From Salinigranum rubrum (GTDB taxonomy: Archaea; Halobacteriota; Halobacteria; Halobacteriales; Haloferacaceae), in contig NZ_CP026309.1 of the NCBI RefSeq assembly GCF_002906575.1, positions 3,782,001 to 3,846,000 on the forward strand: a stretch of DNA of 64,000 nucleotides, written 5' to 3'. A model generated the notes under the pieces. It did not search any database. It had not been told where the DNA came from and was given only the letters and a program-made list of their open reading frames with translations. A program made the position numbers and the translations under genes. Positions 63,984-64,000 of the stretch are shown here, in pieces. The number at the start of each line of letters is the position of its first letter. Position 1 is the stretch's first letter.

Positions 63984-64000
63984 CGGTCGCGTCCCCTCGC

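Overview
The window is a gene-dense stretch of a haloarchaeal (class Halobacteria) chromosome. It is very GC-rich, its proteins are strongly acidic, many genes start at or next to the expected transcription start about 27 bases after a TATA-like box, and several products are archaeal or haloarchaeal in type: SAMP2, DacZ, archaeal AlaS, RFC small subunit, DUF7563, a one-domain histone-fold protein and GAF/PAS histidine kinases. The genus cannot be fixed from this sequence. There is no rRNA, CRISPR array or intact insertion sequence; one tRNA, Pro(TGG), is present.

Layout. 1-2.7 kb: a small operon-like group of DUF2589-like paralogues, a coiled-coil/PASTA protein and an I9-like protein of unknown role. 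2.7-8.4 kb: an alcohol dehydrogenase remnant, a ferritin-like protein, a cupin, a glutaryl-CoA-type acyl-CoA dehydrogenase, a glutamine amidotransferase, an alpha/beta hydrolase and a SHOCT protein. 8.5-20 kb: alaS, two large sensor kinases, dacZ, rfcS and samp2. 20-29 kb: CBS protein, lipoproteins, alcohol dehydrogenase, GNAT, phosphohexomutase, flavin reductase, GIY-YIG protein, larB, histone-fold protein and rpiA. 29-46 kb: M29 aminopeptidase, MFS carrier, threonine aldolase, a secreted dockerin-bearing protein, CDF transporter, an NTPase-MscS pair, a membrane-bound HTH protein, Pi transporter, CNNM/CorC protein and a thiol-redox pair. 46-51 kb: Sua5, Cas4-like protein, glycosyltransferase, oxidoreductase, lipoprotein and tRNA-Pro. 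51-64 kb: SLC13 transporter, JAMM-like protein, a symporter flanked by two tiny ORFs and followed by an AbrB-PhoU regulator and a ureohydrolase, the glyoxylate operon (small coiled-coil protein, isocitrate lyase, CitE-like lyase), an ABC-2 exporter and an SDR enzyme.

Two patterns stand out. First, at three unrelated loci the 3' tail of a gene is copied downstream of itself: 59-bp units after the acyl-CoA dehydrogenase, 101-bp units after the aminopeptidase, and a 22-nt tail after tRNA-Pro. In the two protein-gene arrays the copy farthest from the gene is the most decayed. Second, at least five genes, perhaps six, are split by an apparent loss of one base in a short G or C run. This points either to homopolymer errors in the assembly or, less likely, to real pseudogenes or phase variation.

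The best candidates for undescribed systems are the DUF2589/PASTA/I9-like cluster, the tiny-ORF/symporter/ureohydrolase cluster, and the NTPase/winged-helix protein overlapping an MscS channel. These functional links are inferred from gene order and motifs only.
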